Shown here: positions 19,605 through 32,204 of the stretch, piece after piece
Layout of the letters: each line of letters begins with the position of its first letter
Position numbering within the stretch: the first letter of the stretch is position 1
DNA from: Hylemonella sp.
GTDB taxonomy: Bacteria; Pseudomonadota; Gammaproteobacteria; Burkholderiales; Burkholderiaceae_C
Reading direction: 5' to 3'
DNA: 64,000 nt
Assembly: GCA_030695415.1 (NCBI GenBank)
Contig: JAUYQZ010000016.1
Location: 1 to 64,000 of the forward strand
The notes under the pieces: generated by a model
The model's database searches: none
What the model saw: only the letters and a program-made list of their open reading frames with translations
What the model was told of the DNA's origin: nothing
Translations under genes and position numbers: made by a program

Positions 19605-19636
19605 CGGGGCAGTTCTCGCGAAGTTGGTAAGGCGGC

Positions 19637-19726
19637 TCAGGCCGGGAGCTTGATGGCGCCGAGCGTGGACAGCAGTCCGGGCTTGCCGCTGGCGGCCCGG
19701 CGAAAAAACTTGAGAGAGGTGTCCAT
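19637..19726 (-). CDS. Possible small ORF upstream of dat
   Basis: A 29-codon frame from ATG 19726 to the stop at 19637-19639 encodes a basic, slightly hydrophobic peptide starting MDTSLKFFRRAASG. It has no clear ribosome-binding site and no recognised family. It lies in the dat upstream region and could be a leader peptide, a gene remnant or chance. I rate it weakly; the surrounding 284 nt contain no other supportable gene. Confidence 0.2.
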   Translation of the reverse strand: MDTSLKFFRRAASGKPGLLSTLGAIKLPA

Positions 19727-19838
19727 GGCGCTATTTTTCGGATGTGGGTAGTCGTTTGGGCGCCGGTTTTTCAAGGCGGGACAGCGTTTTGTCCTGCAGT
19801 GCTGGTCGGATATGGGTGGGAGGCCCGGACTTTCTAAC

Positions 19839-19844
19839 TATAAT
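19839..19844 (+). promoter_or_regulatory. -10 box of the atp operon promoter
   Basis: A perfect TATAAT lies 44 nt upstream of the atpI start. The -35 region at the correct distance (about 19815-19822) is G-rich and weak, so an activator or supercoiling may contribute. No other promoter-like sequence is seen before atpI. Confidence 0.6.
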
Positions 19845-19888
19845 CAGCGGCTTTGCAGCAGTTTACGGCAGCTGGCGGTGCGCTGAAA

Positions 19889-20377
19889 ATGTCCAATAAC
19901 ACGCCCTCACAGGTAAAGCCGGCTTCCGTAAATGACGCAGATCCGCCGCCTGAGGACGATTTCAAGCCGCTGAGCGCCGACGAGGCGCGTCGCTGGCGGG
20001 AAACGCAGCAGCCCCTTTCGCTTTGGCGAATTGTGGCGTGGCAGACGATGGCGGGGGTGGGGGCGACGCTGGTGGCCTGGCTGTTCGGTCAGGAGTTGGC
20101 GCTGTCGGTGGCCTATGGGTCGCTGGCGGTGGTCGTGCCGGCGGCGGTGATGGCTCGGGCGCTGTCGCGTCAGGTCGGTGCGGCAGGGGCCGCACTCGCA
20201 GGTTTTTTTGTGTGGGAACTGGTCAAGATCGCCCTGACGGTGGTGATCCTGCTGGCAGCGCCAAAGCTGGTTCCGCACTTGAGCTGGTTGGCCCTGCTGG
20301 CCGGCTTTGTGGTGACGATGAAGGTGTACTGGGTGGCCGCGTGGCTGCACCCAGGGCGCGCGAAGTTGCCGAGATAG
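19889..20377 (+). CDS. atpI: ATP synthase subunit I (AtpI)
   Basis: AtpI is a small membrane protein encoded first in many atp operons; in some bacteria it helps assemble the c-ring. The 162-residue product has a charged N-terminus and four hydrophobic helices (from about residue 48 to 155). ATG 19889 is chosen because it gives the normal start MSNNTPSQ and lies shortly after the -10 box; the open frame upstream begins before the likely transcription start. atpB follows after 28 nt. Confidence 0.88.
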   Translation: MSNNTPSQVKPASVNDADPPPEDDFKPLSADEARRWRETQQPLSLWRIVAWQTMAGVGATLVAWLFGQELALSVAYGSLAVVVPAAVMARALSRQVGAAGAALAGFFVWELVKIALTVVILLAAPKLVPHLSWLALLAGFVVTMKVYWVAAWLHPGRAKLPR

Positions 20378-20405
20378 ATTTTTTGAATTGACGAACTGGT
20401 GATTT

Positions 20406-21296
20406 ATGTCTGCTGAAAACACTGGAGTACAGGGCCCGACGGCCGGCGAATACATCGTCCACCACCTGCAGCACCTGCAGAAGGATTTCTCCTTCAACAG
20501 CGTGAAGCAGACCAGCATTGTGGATTTTGGTGTCTTCAACCTGGATTCGGTCTTCTTCTCGGTTGTGCTGGGCGTTCTGGGCTGTTTCATCCTGTGGCTC
20601 GCTGCGCGAAAGGCCACGGCCGGCGTGCCGGGGCGTTTCCAGGCCGCTGTCGAAATCCTGGTCGAAATGGTCGAGAACCAGGCCAAGGGCGTGATCCACA
20701 ACGCCCAAAGCCGCAAGCTGATCGCCCCGCTGGCCCTGACCGTGTTCCTCTGGATCTTCCTGATGAACTTCATGGACATGTTGCCGGTCGACGCCATCCC
20801 CATGCTGTGGCACAGCGCCGGGCCGGCCATGGGCTTCAAGGACTACATCCGTGTGGTGCCGACCGCCGACCTGTCCACCACGCTGGGCCTGTCCTGCTCG
20901 GTGCTGCTGGTCTGCCTGGTCTACAACATCAAGATCAAAGGCCTGGGCGGCTGGGCGCACGAGCTGATTGCCGCGCCCTTTGGCGACCACTGGGCCCTGT
21001 ACCCGATCAACTTCCTGATGCAGATGATCGAGTATCTGGCCAAGACCATCTCGCACGGCATGCGTTTGTTCGGCAACATGTTTGCCGGTGAGTTGGTGTT
21101 CATGCTGATCGCCCTGATGGGCGGCGTCTGGGCTTGGCAATTCAACCCCCTCACGGGTGGTTTCTGGCTGGGATTTGGCCATGTGGTGGCGGGCACGGTG
21201 TGGACGCTGTTCCACATCCTGATCATCACCTTGCAGGCCTTCATCTTCATGATGCTGACGCTGATCTATACGGGTCAGGCCCACGACGCACACTGA
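20406..21296 (+). CDS. atpB: ATP synthase subunit a (F0)
   Basis: Subunit a forms the proton half-channels against the c-ring. The 296-residue membrane protein has the FNLDSVFFSVVLG helix, the MNFMDMLPVD segment, and the essential stator arginine in ISHGMRLFGNMFAGE, followed by a final helix with FHILIITLQAFIFMMLTLIY. It lies second in the atpIBEFHAGDC order. Confidence 0.97.
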   Translation: MSAENTGVQGPTAGEYIVHHLQHLQKDFSFNSVKQTSIVDFGVFNLDSVFFSVVLGVLGCFILWLAARKATAGVPGRFQAAVEILVEMVENQAKGVIHNAQSRKLIAPLALTVFLWIFLMNFMDMLPVDAIPMLWHSAGPAMGFKDYIRVVPTADLSTTLGLSCSVLLVCLVYNIKIKGLGGWAHELIAAPFGDHWALYPINFLMQMIEYLAKTISHGMRLFGNMFAGELVFMLIALMGGVWAWQFNPLTGGFWLGFGHVVAGTVWTLFHILIITLQAFIFMMLTLIYTGQAHDAH

Positions 21297-21298
21297 CC

Positions 21299-21606
<308 letters not shown>

Positions 21607-21643
21607 TCAGCCGAACCCTTCACGACAGAGAAGGAATCGAGCC

Positions 21644-22114
21644 GTGAACATTAATGCAACCCTGTTCCTGCAGGCGATTGTTTTTGCGATCCTGGTCTGG
21701 TTCACGATGAAATTCGTGTGGCCGCCGATTGCCAAGGCACTCGACGAGCGGGCCCAGAAGATCGCGGACGGCCTGGCCGCCGCCGACAAGGCCAAGACCG
21801 AACTCGCCGCTGCCAACAAGCGCGTCGAGGCCGACCTGGCGACGTCGCGCAACGAGACGGCCATTCGCCTGGCGGACGCCGAGCGCCGCGCCCAGGCCTT
21901 GATCGAAGAGGCCAAGGGTCGTGCTGCCGAAGAAGGCAGCAAGATCATCGCCGCTGCCAAGGCTGAAGCCGAACAGCAGGCCGTCAAGGCGCGTGAAGTC
22001 CTGCGTGAGCAGGTCGCCGCTTTGGCCGTCAAGGGTGCCGAGCAGATTCTCCGCAAGGAAGTCAATGCCGCTGTCCATGCTGATCTGCTCAATCGCCTGA
22101 AGACCGAGCTGTAA
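21644..22114 (+). CDS. atpF: ATP synthase subunit b (F0)
   Basis: Subunit b is the peripheral stalk. The 156-residue product has one membrane helix (about residues 5-25, [23 protein letters not shown]) and a long charged coiled coil rich in Ala, Glu and Lys. The start is GTG 21644, with AAGGA 8 nt upstream; the family N-terminus MNINATL begins exactly there. It precedes atpH by 8 nt. Confidence 0.97.
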   Translation: MNINATLFLQAIVFAILVWFTMKFVWPPIAKALDERAQKIADGLAAADKAKTELAAANKRVEADLATSRNETAIRLADAERRAQALIEEAKGRAAEEGSKIIAAAKAEAEQQAVKAREVLREQVAALAVKGAEQILRKEVNAAVHADLLNRLKTEL

Positions 22115-22122
22115 GGTGAACC

Positions 22123-22653
22123 ATGGCTGAACTTGCCACCATTGCCCGCCCTTATTCCGAAGCGCTTTTCCAGTCCGCCAAAGCGGACCTGAACGGTGCC
22201 CAAGCCTGGGTGGAAGAGCTTGCTGTGATCGCCGGTGACGCCGGCCTGCAGCAGTTTGCCGGCAATCCGCGTGTGACGACGAACCAGGTGTTCGACCTGA
22301 TCGCCGATCTTGCCAAGACCGCGCTGCCCGATCAGGCCAGGAATTTCCTGCGCACCGTCATTGAAAACGGTCGCCTGGAAGCCTTGCCCGAGATGGCCGC
22401 GCAGTTCCGTGCTCTCAAGAACGCACAAGGTGGTTCGTCAGACGCGGTGGTCTACAGCGCGTTCCCGATCGATGGCGCAGCCCTGGCCAATGTGGCGGCA
22501 ACGCTCGAAAAGCGTTTTGACCGCAAACTCAACGTGAAGGTCGAGCTCGATGCCGACCTGATCGGTGGCATCCGTGTAGTGGTGGGTGACGAGGTGCTCG
22601 ACACTTCCGTCAAGGCCCGTCTGGAACAAATGAAAGTGGCTCTCACGGCCTGA
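22123..22653 (+). CDS. atpH: ATP synthase subunit delta (F1)
   Basis: The delta subunit joins the peripheral stalk to the F1 head. The 176-residue product has the N-terminal helical domain beginning [15 protein letters not shown], and a C-terminal part with the [27 protein letters not shown] motif. Normal length and position between atpF and atpA. Confidence 0.97.
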   Translation: MAELATIARPYSEALFQSAKADLNGAQAWVEELAVIAGDAGLQQFAGNPRVTTNQVFDLIADLAKTALPDQARNFLRTVIENGRLEALPEMAAQFRALKNAQGGSSDAVVYSAFPIDGAALANVAATLEKRFDRKLNVKVELDADLIGGIRVVVGDEVLDTSVKARLEQMKVALTA

Positions 22654-22699
22654 GCCTCGTGCCTGGCCGTCTGCCCAACCTAGAAAGAAGGAAAGAGTC

Positions 22700-24253
<1,554 letters not shown>

Positions 24254-24283
24254 TTCCCGACCTGACGATCCAAGGAGCCACTC

Positions 24284-25162
24284 ATGGCAGCAGGTAAGGA
24301 AATACGCGGCAAGATCAAATCGGTGGAGAACACCAAGAAGATCACCAAGGCCATGGAAATGGTGGCTGCGTCAAAGATGCGCAAGGCGCAGCAGCGCATG
24401 CGCGCTGCGCGCCCCTACAGCGAGAAGGTGCGCAACATTGCCGCCAACCTCGGCAAGGCCAATCCGGAGTACACGCACGCGTTCATGCAGGTGAACGATG
24501 CCAAGACGGCCGGCATGATCATCGTCACCACCGACAAGGGTCTGTGCGGTGGTCTCAACACCAACGTGCTGCGTGGCGTGACCAGCAAGCTGCGCGAGTT
24601 GCAGGGCGCGGGCGTGAGCCTGCAGGCTGTGGCCATCGGCAACAAGGGTCTGGGTTTCCTCAACCGCATCGGCGCCAAGGTGGTATCCCACGTGACGCAG
24701 ATGGGCGACACGCCGCATCTCGAGAAGATGATCGGCCCGGTCAAGGTGTTGCTGGACGCGTATGCGCGCGGCGAACTGAGCGCTGTCTATCTGAGCTACA
24801 CCAAATTCATCAACACGATGAAGCAGGAGGCGGTGGTCGAGCAACTGCTGCCCCTGTCGGCGCAGAAGATGCAGGACGAGGCCCAGGCCAGCGGTCCGCA
24901 GCACGACTGGGACTACCTCTACGAGCCGGACGCCCAGTCGGTCATCGACGAGTTGCTGGTGCGGTACGTCGAGGCGCTGGTTTACCAGGCCGTGGCCGAG
25001 AACATGGCGTCGGAACAGTCGGCCCGCATGGTGGCCATGAAGGCTGCCACCGACAACGCGGGTAGCGTGATTGGCGAGCTCAAGCTGGTCTACAACAAGA
25101 CGCGTCAGGCAGCGATCACGAAAGAGCTGTCGGAAATCGTGGCGGGTGCGGCTGCTGTCTAA
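24284..25162 (+). CDS. atpG: ATP synthase subunit gamma (F1)
   Basis: The gamma subunit is the rotor shaft. The 292-residue product begins [36 protein letters not shown], the N-terminal helix of the coiled coil, has [10 protein letters not shown] in the Rossmann-like domain, and ends with the helix [31 protein letters not shown]. Normal family length. Confidence 0.98.
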   Translation: MAAGKEIRGKIKSVENTKKITKAMEMVAASKMRKAQQRMRAARPYSEKVRNIAANLGKANPEYTHAFMQVNDAKTAGMIIVTTDKGLCGGLNTNVLRGVTSKLRELQGAGVSLQAVAIGNKGLGFLNRIGAKVVSHVTQMGDTPHLEKMIGPVKVLLDAYARGELSAVYLSYTKFINTMKQEAVVEQLLPLSAQKMQDEAQASGPQHDWDYLYEPDAQSVIDELLVRYVEALVYQAVAENMASEQSARMVAMKAATDNAGSVIGELKLVYNKTRQAAITKELSEIVAGAAAV

Positions 25163-25195
25163 GACAGCACTCCGGTCTGACCTTTGGTACGTTAA

Positions 25196-26635
<1,440 letters not shown>

Positions 26636-26659
26636 TCCAGCGGGTCTACCGGAGTCACC

Positions 26660-27076
26660 ATGAACACGATCCACGTCGATGTGGTCAGTGCCGAAGATGC
26701 CATCTTCTCGGGCGAGGCGCGATTTGTCGCACTGCCCGGTGAAGCCGGCGAACTCGGCATCTATCCGCGGCACACCCCGCTGATCACGCGCATCCGGCCC
26801 GGCTCGGTGCGTATCGAGATGGCTGACGGCAGGGAAGAGTTCGTCTTCGTTGCCGGCGGCATTCTCGAAGTCCAGCCCGATTGCGTCACCGTCCTGTCCG
26901 ACACCGCTGTGCGCGGCAAGGATCTGGACGAGGAGAAGGCCAACGAAGCCAAACTGGCTGCCGAAGAGGCGATCAAGAACGCCAAGAGCGAGATCGATAT
27001 CGCTCGTGCCACGTCTGAGTTGGCCATCGCGGTGGCCGAAATGGCCGCCGCTCGCAAGTACCTGCGGAAGAAGTAA
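26660..27076 (+). CDS. atpC: ATP synthase subunit epsilon (F1)
   Basis: Epsilon inhibits ATP hydrolysis and links gamma to the c-ring. The 138-residue product has the N-terminal beta-sandwich ([34 protein letters not shown]) and a C-terminal helical hairpin rich in Glu and Ala. It is the last gene of the operon, followed by a terminator. Confidence 0.97.
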   Translation: MNTIHVDVVSAEDAIFSGEARFVALPGEAGELGIYPRHTPLITRIRPGSVRIEMADGREEFVFVAGGILEVQPDCVTVLSDTAVRGKDLDEEKANEAKLAAEEAIKNAKSEIDIARATSELAIAVAEMAAARKYLRKK

Positions 27077-27115
27077 GCCACGAACAGCCGCGGTCCGGCG
27101 GATCGCGCTGCTGCG

Positions 27116-27150
27116 AAGGCCCTGTCGTGCAAACGCAGGGCCTTTGGTCT
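27116..27150 (+). terminator. Terminator of the atp operon
   Basis: AAGGCCCTG (27116-27124) pairs with CAGGGCCTT (27136-27144), a perfect 9-bp stem, followed by TGGTCTTT. The T-tract is interrupted but the placement 39 nt after atpC fits. The rest of the spacer to 27330 shows nothing I can support. Confidence 0.75.
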
Positions 27151-27330
27151 TTCGGGGGTTGCTGTTGGCCGGGGCGATCAGCCGCACCCGCGGTATGGCC
27201 CGTACGGTCACGCACAAGTCGCCCATACCACTGCTGCGTGAGGTCCTCCGGGGGAGGCTGGCCAAGAATACACCGGCGACCACACTGGCAAGAGCGGTGG
27301 AGGAAAATCAGCGCATCGGACTGACCTGGC

Positions 27331-28317
27331 ATGAACTACACCTCACCCCTCTGGCTGCCCGGCGGCCATCTCCAGACCATCTGGGCCGCGCTGTATGCAC
27401 GCCGTGTGCATGGAGCGCAGCCGCAGTTCAGGCGTGAGCGCTGGGATACCCCGGATGGCGACTTCATCGACCTGGACTGGCTGCAGGGATCGGAGGGGAA
27501 GACCCTGCTGGTGCTCTTCCACGGGCTGGAAGGCTCCTCCGGTAGTCAGTATGCGCAGGCCTTCGCCGGTTTCGCAGCGCAGCAGGGCCTCGCCTATGTC
27601 GTACCGCATTTTCGCGGCTGTAGTGGCGAACTCAACCACGCTCCGCGTGCCTACCACTCGGGCGACTGGCAGGAGATCGACTGGATCCTGCGCCAGCTGC
27701 GCAGCCGGCACACCGGCCCGATCGTGGCGCTGGGCATCTCGCTGGGCGGCAATGCCCTGATGCGCTGGGCCGGCGAGCTCGGTGAGGCCGCCTCCCAAGT
27801 CGTCTCAGCCGTGGCCAGTGTGTGCTCGCCGCTGGATCTGGCCGCTGGCGGACACGCCATCGGACGCGGCTTCAACCGGCAGGTCTACACGCGCATGTTC
27901 CTGCGCAGCATGAAACCCAAGGCCTTTGCCAAACTGGCCCAACACCCGGGTCTCTTCGACGCCGAAGCGATGCAACAGGCGAGCGACCTCTACACCTTCG
28001 ACAACCTCTTCACCGCGCCACTGCACGGCTTCAAGAGCACCGAAGACTACTGGGAACGGGCCTCGGCCAAGCCGCACCTGCACCGCATCCGCATTCCGGC
28101 ACTCGCGTTGAATGCACGCAACGACCCCTTCGTGCCGGCCGGCAGCCTGCCGCGGCCCGACGCGGTGGGGAAGTGGGTGACCCTGTGGCAGCCCGCGCAA
28201 GGCGGGCACGTGGGCTTCCCCCACGGGCGCTGGCCGGGGCATGTGTGCACCATGCCCGAGGCGGTGGGCCACTGGCTGCTGCAGGCCGCCGGCATCAAGG
28301 AGACGGCGCGTGGATGA
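27331..28317 (+). CDS. YheT-family alpha/beta hydrolase
   Basis: A predicted esterase or hydrolase of the YheT/ABHD1 group. The 328-residue product has the family opening LWLPGGHLQTIW, the LLVLFHGLEGSSGSQYA oxyanion region, the HFRGCSGELN segment, and the nucleophile elbow GISLGGNAL. Acid and histidine residues lie in NARNDPFVP and GGHVGF. The physiological substrate is unknown. It overlaps the next gene by 8 nt. Confidence 0.9.
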   Translation: MNYTSPLWLPGGHLQTIWAALYARRVHGAQPQFRRERWDTPDGDFIDLDWLQGSEGKTLLVLFHGLEGSSGSQYAQAFAGFAAQQGLAYVVPHFRGCSGELNHAPRAYHSGDWQEIDWILRQLRSRHTGPIVALGISLGGNALMRWAGELGEAASQVVSAVASVCSPLDLAAGGHAIGRGFNRQVYTRMFLRSMKPKAFAKLAQHPGLFDAEAMQQASDLYTFDNLFTAPLHGFKSTEDYWERASAKPHLHRIRIPALALNARNDPFVPAGSLPRPDAVGKWVTLWQPAQGGHVGFPHGRWPGHVCTMPEAVGHWLLQAAGIKETARG

Positions 28318-28864
28318 CATCGTCCGTCAGGCCATGGCCAAGTGGCCCGACGTACCCGACTGTTACGGCTGGCTTGGCCTGGATGCGCGCGGCAATTGGT
28401 ACATGCGCGACGACCGTGCGCAGGCGGCCGGTGCCTTTGACAGCGGCCAGCCAGGGGCCAAGGGTTCGCTGCTCCAGCACGAGAAGCTGATCGACTTCAT
28501 CCAGCGCAACTATGCGGCCGACGCGCAGGGGCGCTGGTTCTTTCAGAACGGGCCGCAGCGGGTCTACGTGGAACTGGAAGCCACGCCCTGGATCTGGCGC
28601 ATGGAAGACGACGGGACGGTGCGCGCGCACAGCGGTGAGGTGGTGAGCGTGCAGCGTTGCGTGGTGGATGAAGCCGGTCATGTGTACCTGCAGACCGAGC
28701 GTGGCTTGGGGCTGGTGCACACGCAGGACGTGGCACGCGTCGCGCAGCGGGTCGAATCCGGTCACTGGCTGCCCGAGGAAGAGCCCCAGACCAGCCTGCC
28801 GCAGCGTTACGCCTATGTGCGCAGTCCACAGCGCGACAGGCCGCCCCAGGCCAAGAGCCCATAA
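28310..28864 (+). CDS. Conserved-looking protein of unknown function
   Basis: I do not recognise the family. The start GTG 28310 is chosen because AAGGAG (28297-28302) lies 7 nt upstream and the frame is coupled to the YheT-like gene by an 8-nt overlap. The 184-residue product is soluble and rich in aromatic residues: WPDVPDCYGWLGLDARGNWYMRD, a GRWFFQNGPQRVYVELE strand region and EATPWIWRMEDDG, suggesting a mostly beta fold. No signal peptide is present. A job near the hydrolase is suggested only by coupling. Confidence 0.75.
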   Translation: MDDIVRQAMAKWPDVPDCYGWLGLDARGNWYMRDDRAQAAGAFDSGQPGAKGSLLQHEKLIDFIQRNYAADAQGRWFFQNGPQRVYVELEATPWIWRMEDDGTVRAHSGEVVSVQRCVVDEAGHVYLQTERGLGLVHTQDVARVAQRVESGHWLPEEEPQTSLPQRYAYVRSPQRDRPPQAKSP

Positions 28865-28915
28865 TTTACGCGTCCTCCGTCACCTGCGCGGGCGCGGGGC
28901 CGACGAGGAGACAGC

Positions 28916-30601
28916 ATGCAAGCGGCGAACAACACACGGCATTTTGCGCACTGGCCTGCGGGCCTGCCCCGGCAACTGACCCTGCCGCAGACCAGCCTCT
29001 GGTACAACGTCGAGGTCTCGGCCACGCGTTATCCGGACAAGCCCTACCTCATCTATTACGACAGCCCGCTGAGTTACGCGCGGTTCCGGGACGAATGCGA
29101 GCGCATCGCCGGCTGGTTGCAGCAGGTTGGGGGCGTCAAGGCTGGCGACCGCGTACTGCTGTACATGCAGAACAGCCCCCAGTGGGTGCTGGCCTACTAC
29201 GGCATCCTGCGCGCCAACGCGGTGGTGGTTCCCATCAACCCCATGAACCGAACGGAAGAGCTGCGGCATTACGTCAGAGACAGCGGCGCCAGCGTGGCGC
29301 TGGTAGCGCAGGACCTCTACCCCCAGATGGCGCCCCTGCAGGGCGAGGCGCCCGGTCTCGGGCTGAAACAGGTGCTGGTGGCGGCTTATAGCGACTACCT
29401 GCACAAGCCAACCGATCTGGCCATCCCACCCTTTGTCGCCGCAGCGCGCGAGCGCCTCAGCGCGCCGGGCGTCACGCTGTGGTCCGACATGCTGCAGCAG
29501 AACCTGCGCCCCGGGTTGCACACAGCCGGTCCGGACGACCTGTGCGTGATGCCCTACACCTCGGGCACCACGGGTCAGCCCAAGGGTTGCATGCACACGC
29601 ATCGCAGTGCCATGAGCACGCTGGTCGGTGGGGTGCAGTGGTTCGCCCGCACGCAGGATGCGGTTTACCTGTCGGTCCTGCCCTTCTTTCACGTCACGGG
29701 CATGGCGGGCAGCATGAACGGCCCGCTCTTTGCGGGCGCCACCACCGTGATCCTGTCGCGCTGGGACCGCGATGTGGCAGCGCAGTGCATCCAGCGCCAC
29801 CGCATCGCTATCTGGCAGGCCATCTCCACCATGGTGGTGGATTTCCTCTCCAACCCGCGCCTGGGGGACTACGACCTCTCCAGCCTGCAGGGGGTGCGCG
29901 GCGGCGGCGCCGCCATGCCTGAAGCCATCGCCAAGAAGCTCAAGGACCTGACGGGCCTGGACTACGTGGAAGGCTATGGCATGACCGAGACGCTGGCGGC
30001 CACGCACATCAATCCGCCGCACCGACCCAAGCCGCAATGCCTGGGCATTCCGGTCTTCGACGTCGACGCGCGTGTGCTGGACCCACAGACCCTCCAGCCG
30101 GTACCGCAGGGCGAGACCGGAGAGATCGTCGTGCATGCGCCCCAGGTCATGCAGGGCTACTGGCGTCAGCCCGAGGCGACGGCGCAGACCTTCGTCGAGA
30201 TCGAAGGCAAGCGTTTCCTGCGAACGGGGGATCTGGCCTATGTCGACCACGACGGCTACTTCTTCATGGTGGATCGCCTGAAGCGCATGATCAACGCCTC
30301 GGGTTACAAGGTCTGGCCCGCTGAAGTCGAGGCCCTGATGTACAAACACCCTGCCATCCACGAAGCCTGCGTGATCGGCGCACACGATGCCAAGCGTGGT
30401 GAAACCGTCAAGGCGCTGGTAGTGCTCAAGGACGAGGCGCGCGGGAAGGTCAGTGAGGACGACATCATCCACTGGTCGCACGAGCACATGGCGGCCTACA
30501 AGAGCCCGCGCATCGTGGAGTTCGTGGCCGTCCTGCCCAAGTCGGGCACTGGCAAGATCCTGTGGCGTGAACTGCAGGAGCAGGAGCTGGCGCGCAAATG
30601 A
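28916..30601 (+). CDS. AMP-dependent acyl-CoA ligase
   Basis: An adenylate-forming enzyme that activates a carboxylic acid, probably a fatty or aromatic acid, to its CoA thioester. The 561-residue product has the P-loop YTSGTTGQPKG, the GYGMTE motif, the adenylation signature RTGDLAYVDHDGYFFMVDR, and the C-terminal catalytic Lys region PKSGTGKILWR. It is translationally coupled to a second ligase (ATGA at 30598). The substrate cannot be read from the sequence. Confidence 0.9.
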   Translation: MQAANNTRHFAHWPAGLPRQLTLPQTSLWYNVEVSATRYPDKPYLIYYDSPLSYARFRDECERIAGWLQQVGGVKAGDRVLLYMQNSPQWVLAYYGILRANAVVVPINPMNRTEELRHYVRDSGASVALVAQDLYPQMAPLQGEAPGLGLKQVLVAAYSDYLHKPTDLAIPPFVAAARERLSAPGVTLWSDMLQQNLRPGLHTAGPDDLCVMPYTSGTTGQPKGCMHTHRSAMSTLVGGVQWFARTQDAVYLSVLPFFHVTGMAGSMNGPLFAGATTVILSRWDRDVAAQCIQRHRIAIWQAISTMVVDFLSNPRLGDYDLSSLQGVRGGGAAMPEAIAKKLKDLTGLDYVEGYGMTETLAATHINPPHRPKPQCLGIPVFDVDARVLDPQTLQPVPQGETGEIVVHAPQVMQGYWRQPEATAQTFVEIEGKRFLRTGDLAYVDHDGYFFMVDRLKRMINASGYKVWPAEVEALMYKHPAIHEACVIGAHDAKRGETVKALVVLKDEARGKVSEDDIIHWSHEHMAAYKSPRIVEFVAVLPKSGTGKILWRELQEQELARK

Positions 30602-32142
30602 CGAACGATCTGGCGCAGGCGCTGGCAGCGCCCTTCGGCACCATCGCCGGCTTGATCCATCGGCATGCGCAGACGGCGCCCCGGCGGCGTGCCCTGGTGC
30701 AGGATGGCCAGGTGCTGGACTATGCCGGGCTCGACGCCCTGATGGACCGTGTCGCCACCGCACTGCAGCGCGACGGCGTGCTGCCTGGCGAGGCCATCGC
30801 CATCTGCGCCAGCACCTCGATCGCTTACGCCGTCAGCTACCTGGGCGCCTTGCGCGCGGGCGTGGTGGTGGCACCGCTGGCGCCGGGCGCTACGGCCGAC
30901 AGCCTGGCGAGCATGTTGCACGATGCAGGGGCCCAGCTCCTGTTAACGGACCAGGGTGTGGCCGAGGCGCTGGGCAGCCATGCCGCCACGGTGCCGCGCA
31001 TCGCCTTGGACGACTCGTCGGCAGGTCAACCCTGGTCGCAGTGGCTGGGTGAGCCAGGCAGGAGGCCGCAAGAGCTTGAGCTCGACGCCTCCTGGCCCTT
31101 CAACATCATCTACTCCTCTGGCACCACGGGCCAGCCCAAGGGCATCGTGCAGCCGCATGGCATGCGCTGGGCCCATGTGCAGCGCGGCGCCGCCTACGGC
31201 TATGGGGCTGACACCGTGACTTTGCTGTCCACCCCGCTGTATTCCAACACCACCCTGGTGGTGTTTTTCCCGACGCTGGCCTATGGTGGCACCGTGGTGT
31301 TGATGGGCAAGTTCGATGCGGTGGCCTATCTGGAACTGGCGCAAAAGGAGAGCGTGACGCACACCATGCTGGTGCCGGTGCAGTACCAGCGCCTCATGGC
31401 GCGACCGGACTTTGGGCGCTACGACTTCTCCAGTTTCCGCATGAAATTCTCCACCAGTGCGCCGTTCTCGGCAGCGCTCAAGGCCGATGTGCTCAAGCGC
31501 TGGCCGGGGGGTCTGGTCGAGTTCTACGGCATGACCGAGGGCGGCGGCACCTGCATCCTGGAAGCGCATCTGCATCCGGACAAGCTGCACACCGTGGGCC
31601 GGCCGGCGCAGGGGCACGACATCCGCCTGATTGACGAAGGTGGACGCGAGATGCCGCCGGGAGAGGCCGGCGAAGTGGTGGGGCACTCGCCCGGCATGAT
31701 GAAAGGCTACCACCGGCGCCCCGAGCAGACGCGCGAGGCCGAGTGGTTCGACCCGCAGGGCAAACGCTTCATTCGCACAGGTGACATCGGCCGCTTCGAT
31801 GCAGAGGGGTTCCTCACCCTGTTCGATCGCCGCAAGGACATGATCATCTCGGGCGGTTTCAACATCTACCCCAGCGACCTGGAGGCCGTGCTGCGTGAGC
31901 ATCCAGTCGTGCACGATGCTGCCGTGGTCGGGGTGCCCTCGGAGCAATGGGGCGAGTCTCCGGTGGCGTTTGTCGTGCGCCAGCCCGGGCAGGATCTTGC
32001 GGCCGCTGCCTTGCGGGAGTGGGCCAACGAACGCGTGGGGAAAATCCAGCGCCTGGCGGACTTGCGGTATCTCGACGAACTGCCGCGCAGCGCGATCGGC
32101 AAGGTGCTCAAGCGCGAACTGCGTGATCTGTATCGCGCCTGA
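30598..32142 (+). CDS. Class I adenylate-forming ligase
   Basis: A second AMP-forming acid-CoA ligase, 514 residues. It shows IYSSGTTGQPKGIVQPHG, FYGMTEGGGTCI, RTGDIGRFDAEGFLTLFDRRKDMIISGGFNIYP split across hinge motifs, and the Lys region LPRSAIGKVLKREL. The 4-nt overlap with the preceding ligase indicates an operon of two non-identical ligases. They may activate different acids in one pathway, or one may be an acyl-AMP donor to another partner. This is inference. Confidence 0.9.
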   Translation: MTNDLAQALAAPFGTIAGLIHRHAQTAPRRRALVQDGQVLDYAGLDALMDRVATALQRDGVLPGEAIAICASTSIAYAVSYLGALRAGVVVAPLAPGATADSLASMLHDAGAQLLLTDQGVAEALGSHAATVPRIALDDSSAGQPWSQWLGEPGRRPQELELDASWPFNIIYSSGTTGQPKGIVQPHGMRWAHVQRGAAYGYGADTVTLLSTPLYSNTTLVVFFPTLAYGGTVVLMGKFDAVAYLELAQKESVTHTMLVPVQYQRLMARPDFGRYDFSSFRMKFSTSAPFSAALKADVLKRWPGGLVEFYGMTEGGGTCILEAHLHPDKLHTVGRPAQGHDIRLIDEGGREMPPGEAGEVVGHSPGMMKGYHRRPEQTREAEWFDPQGKRFIRTGDIGRFDAEGFLTLFDRRKDMIISGGFNIYPSDLEAVLREHPVVHDAAVVGVPSEQWGESPVAFVVRQPGQDLAAAALREWANERVGKIQRLADLRYLDELPRSAIGKVLKRELRDLYRA

Positions 32143-32157
32143 AGTGTTCTCGCCATG

Positions 32158-32182
32158 AAAAAAGCCGGTCATGGACCGGCTC
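32158..32182 (-). terminator. Terminator after the membrane cytochrome c gene
   Basis: On the minus strand AGCCGGTC pairs with GACCGGCT around CAT, followed by a T-run (A-run at 32158-32163 on the plus strand). It stands 23 nt after the cytochrome gene stop and between convergent transcripts, so it may also slow transcription from the ligases. Confidence 0.88.
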
Positions 32183-32204
32183 CTTGTCTTGGCTTGGGGA
32201 AACT

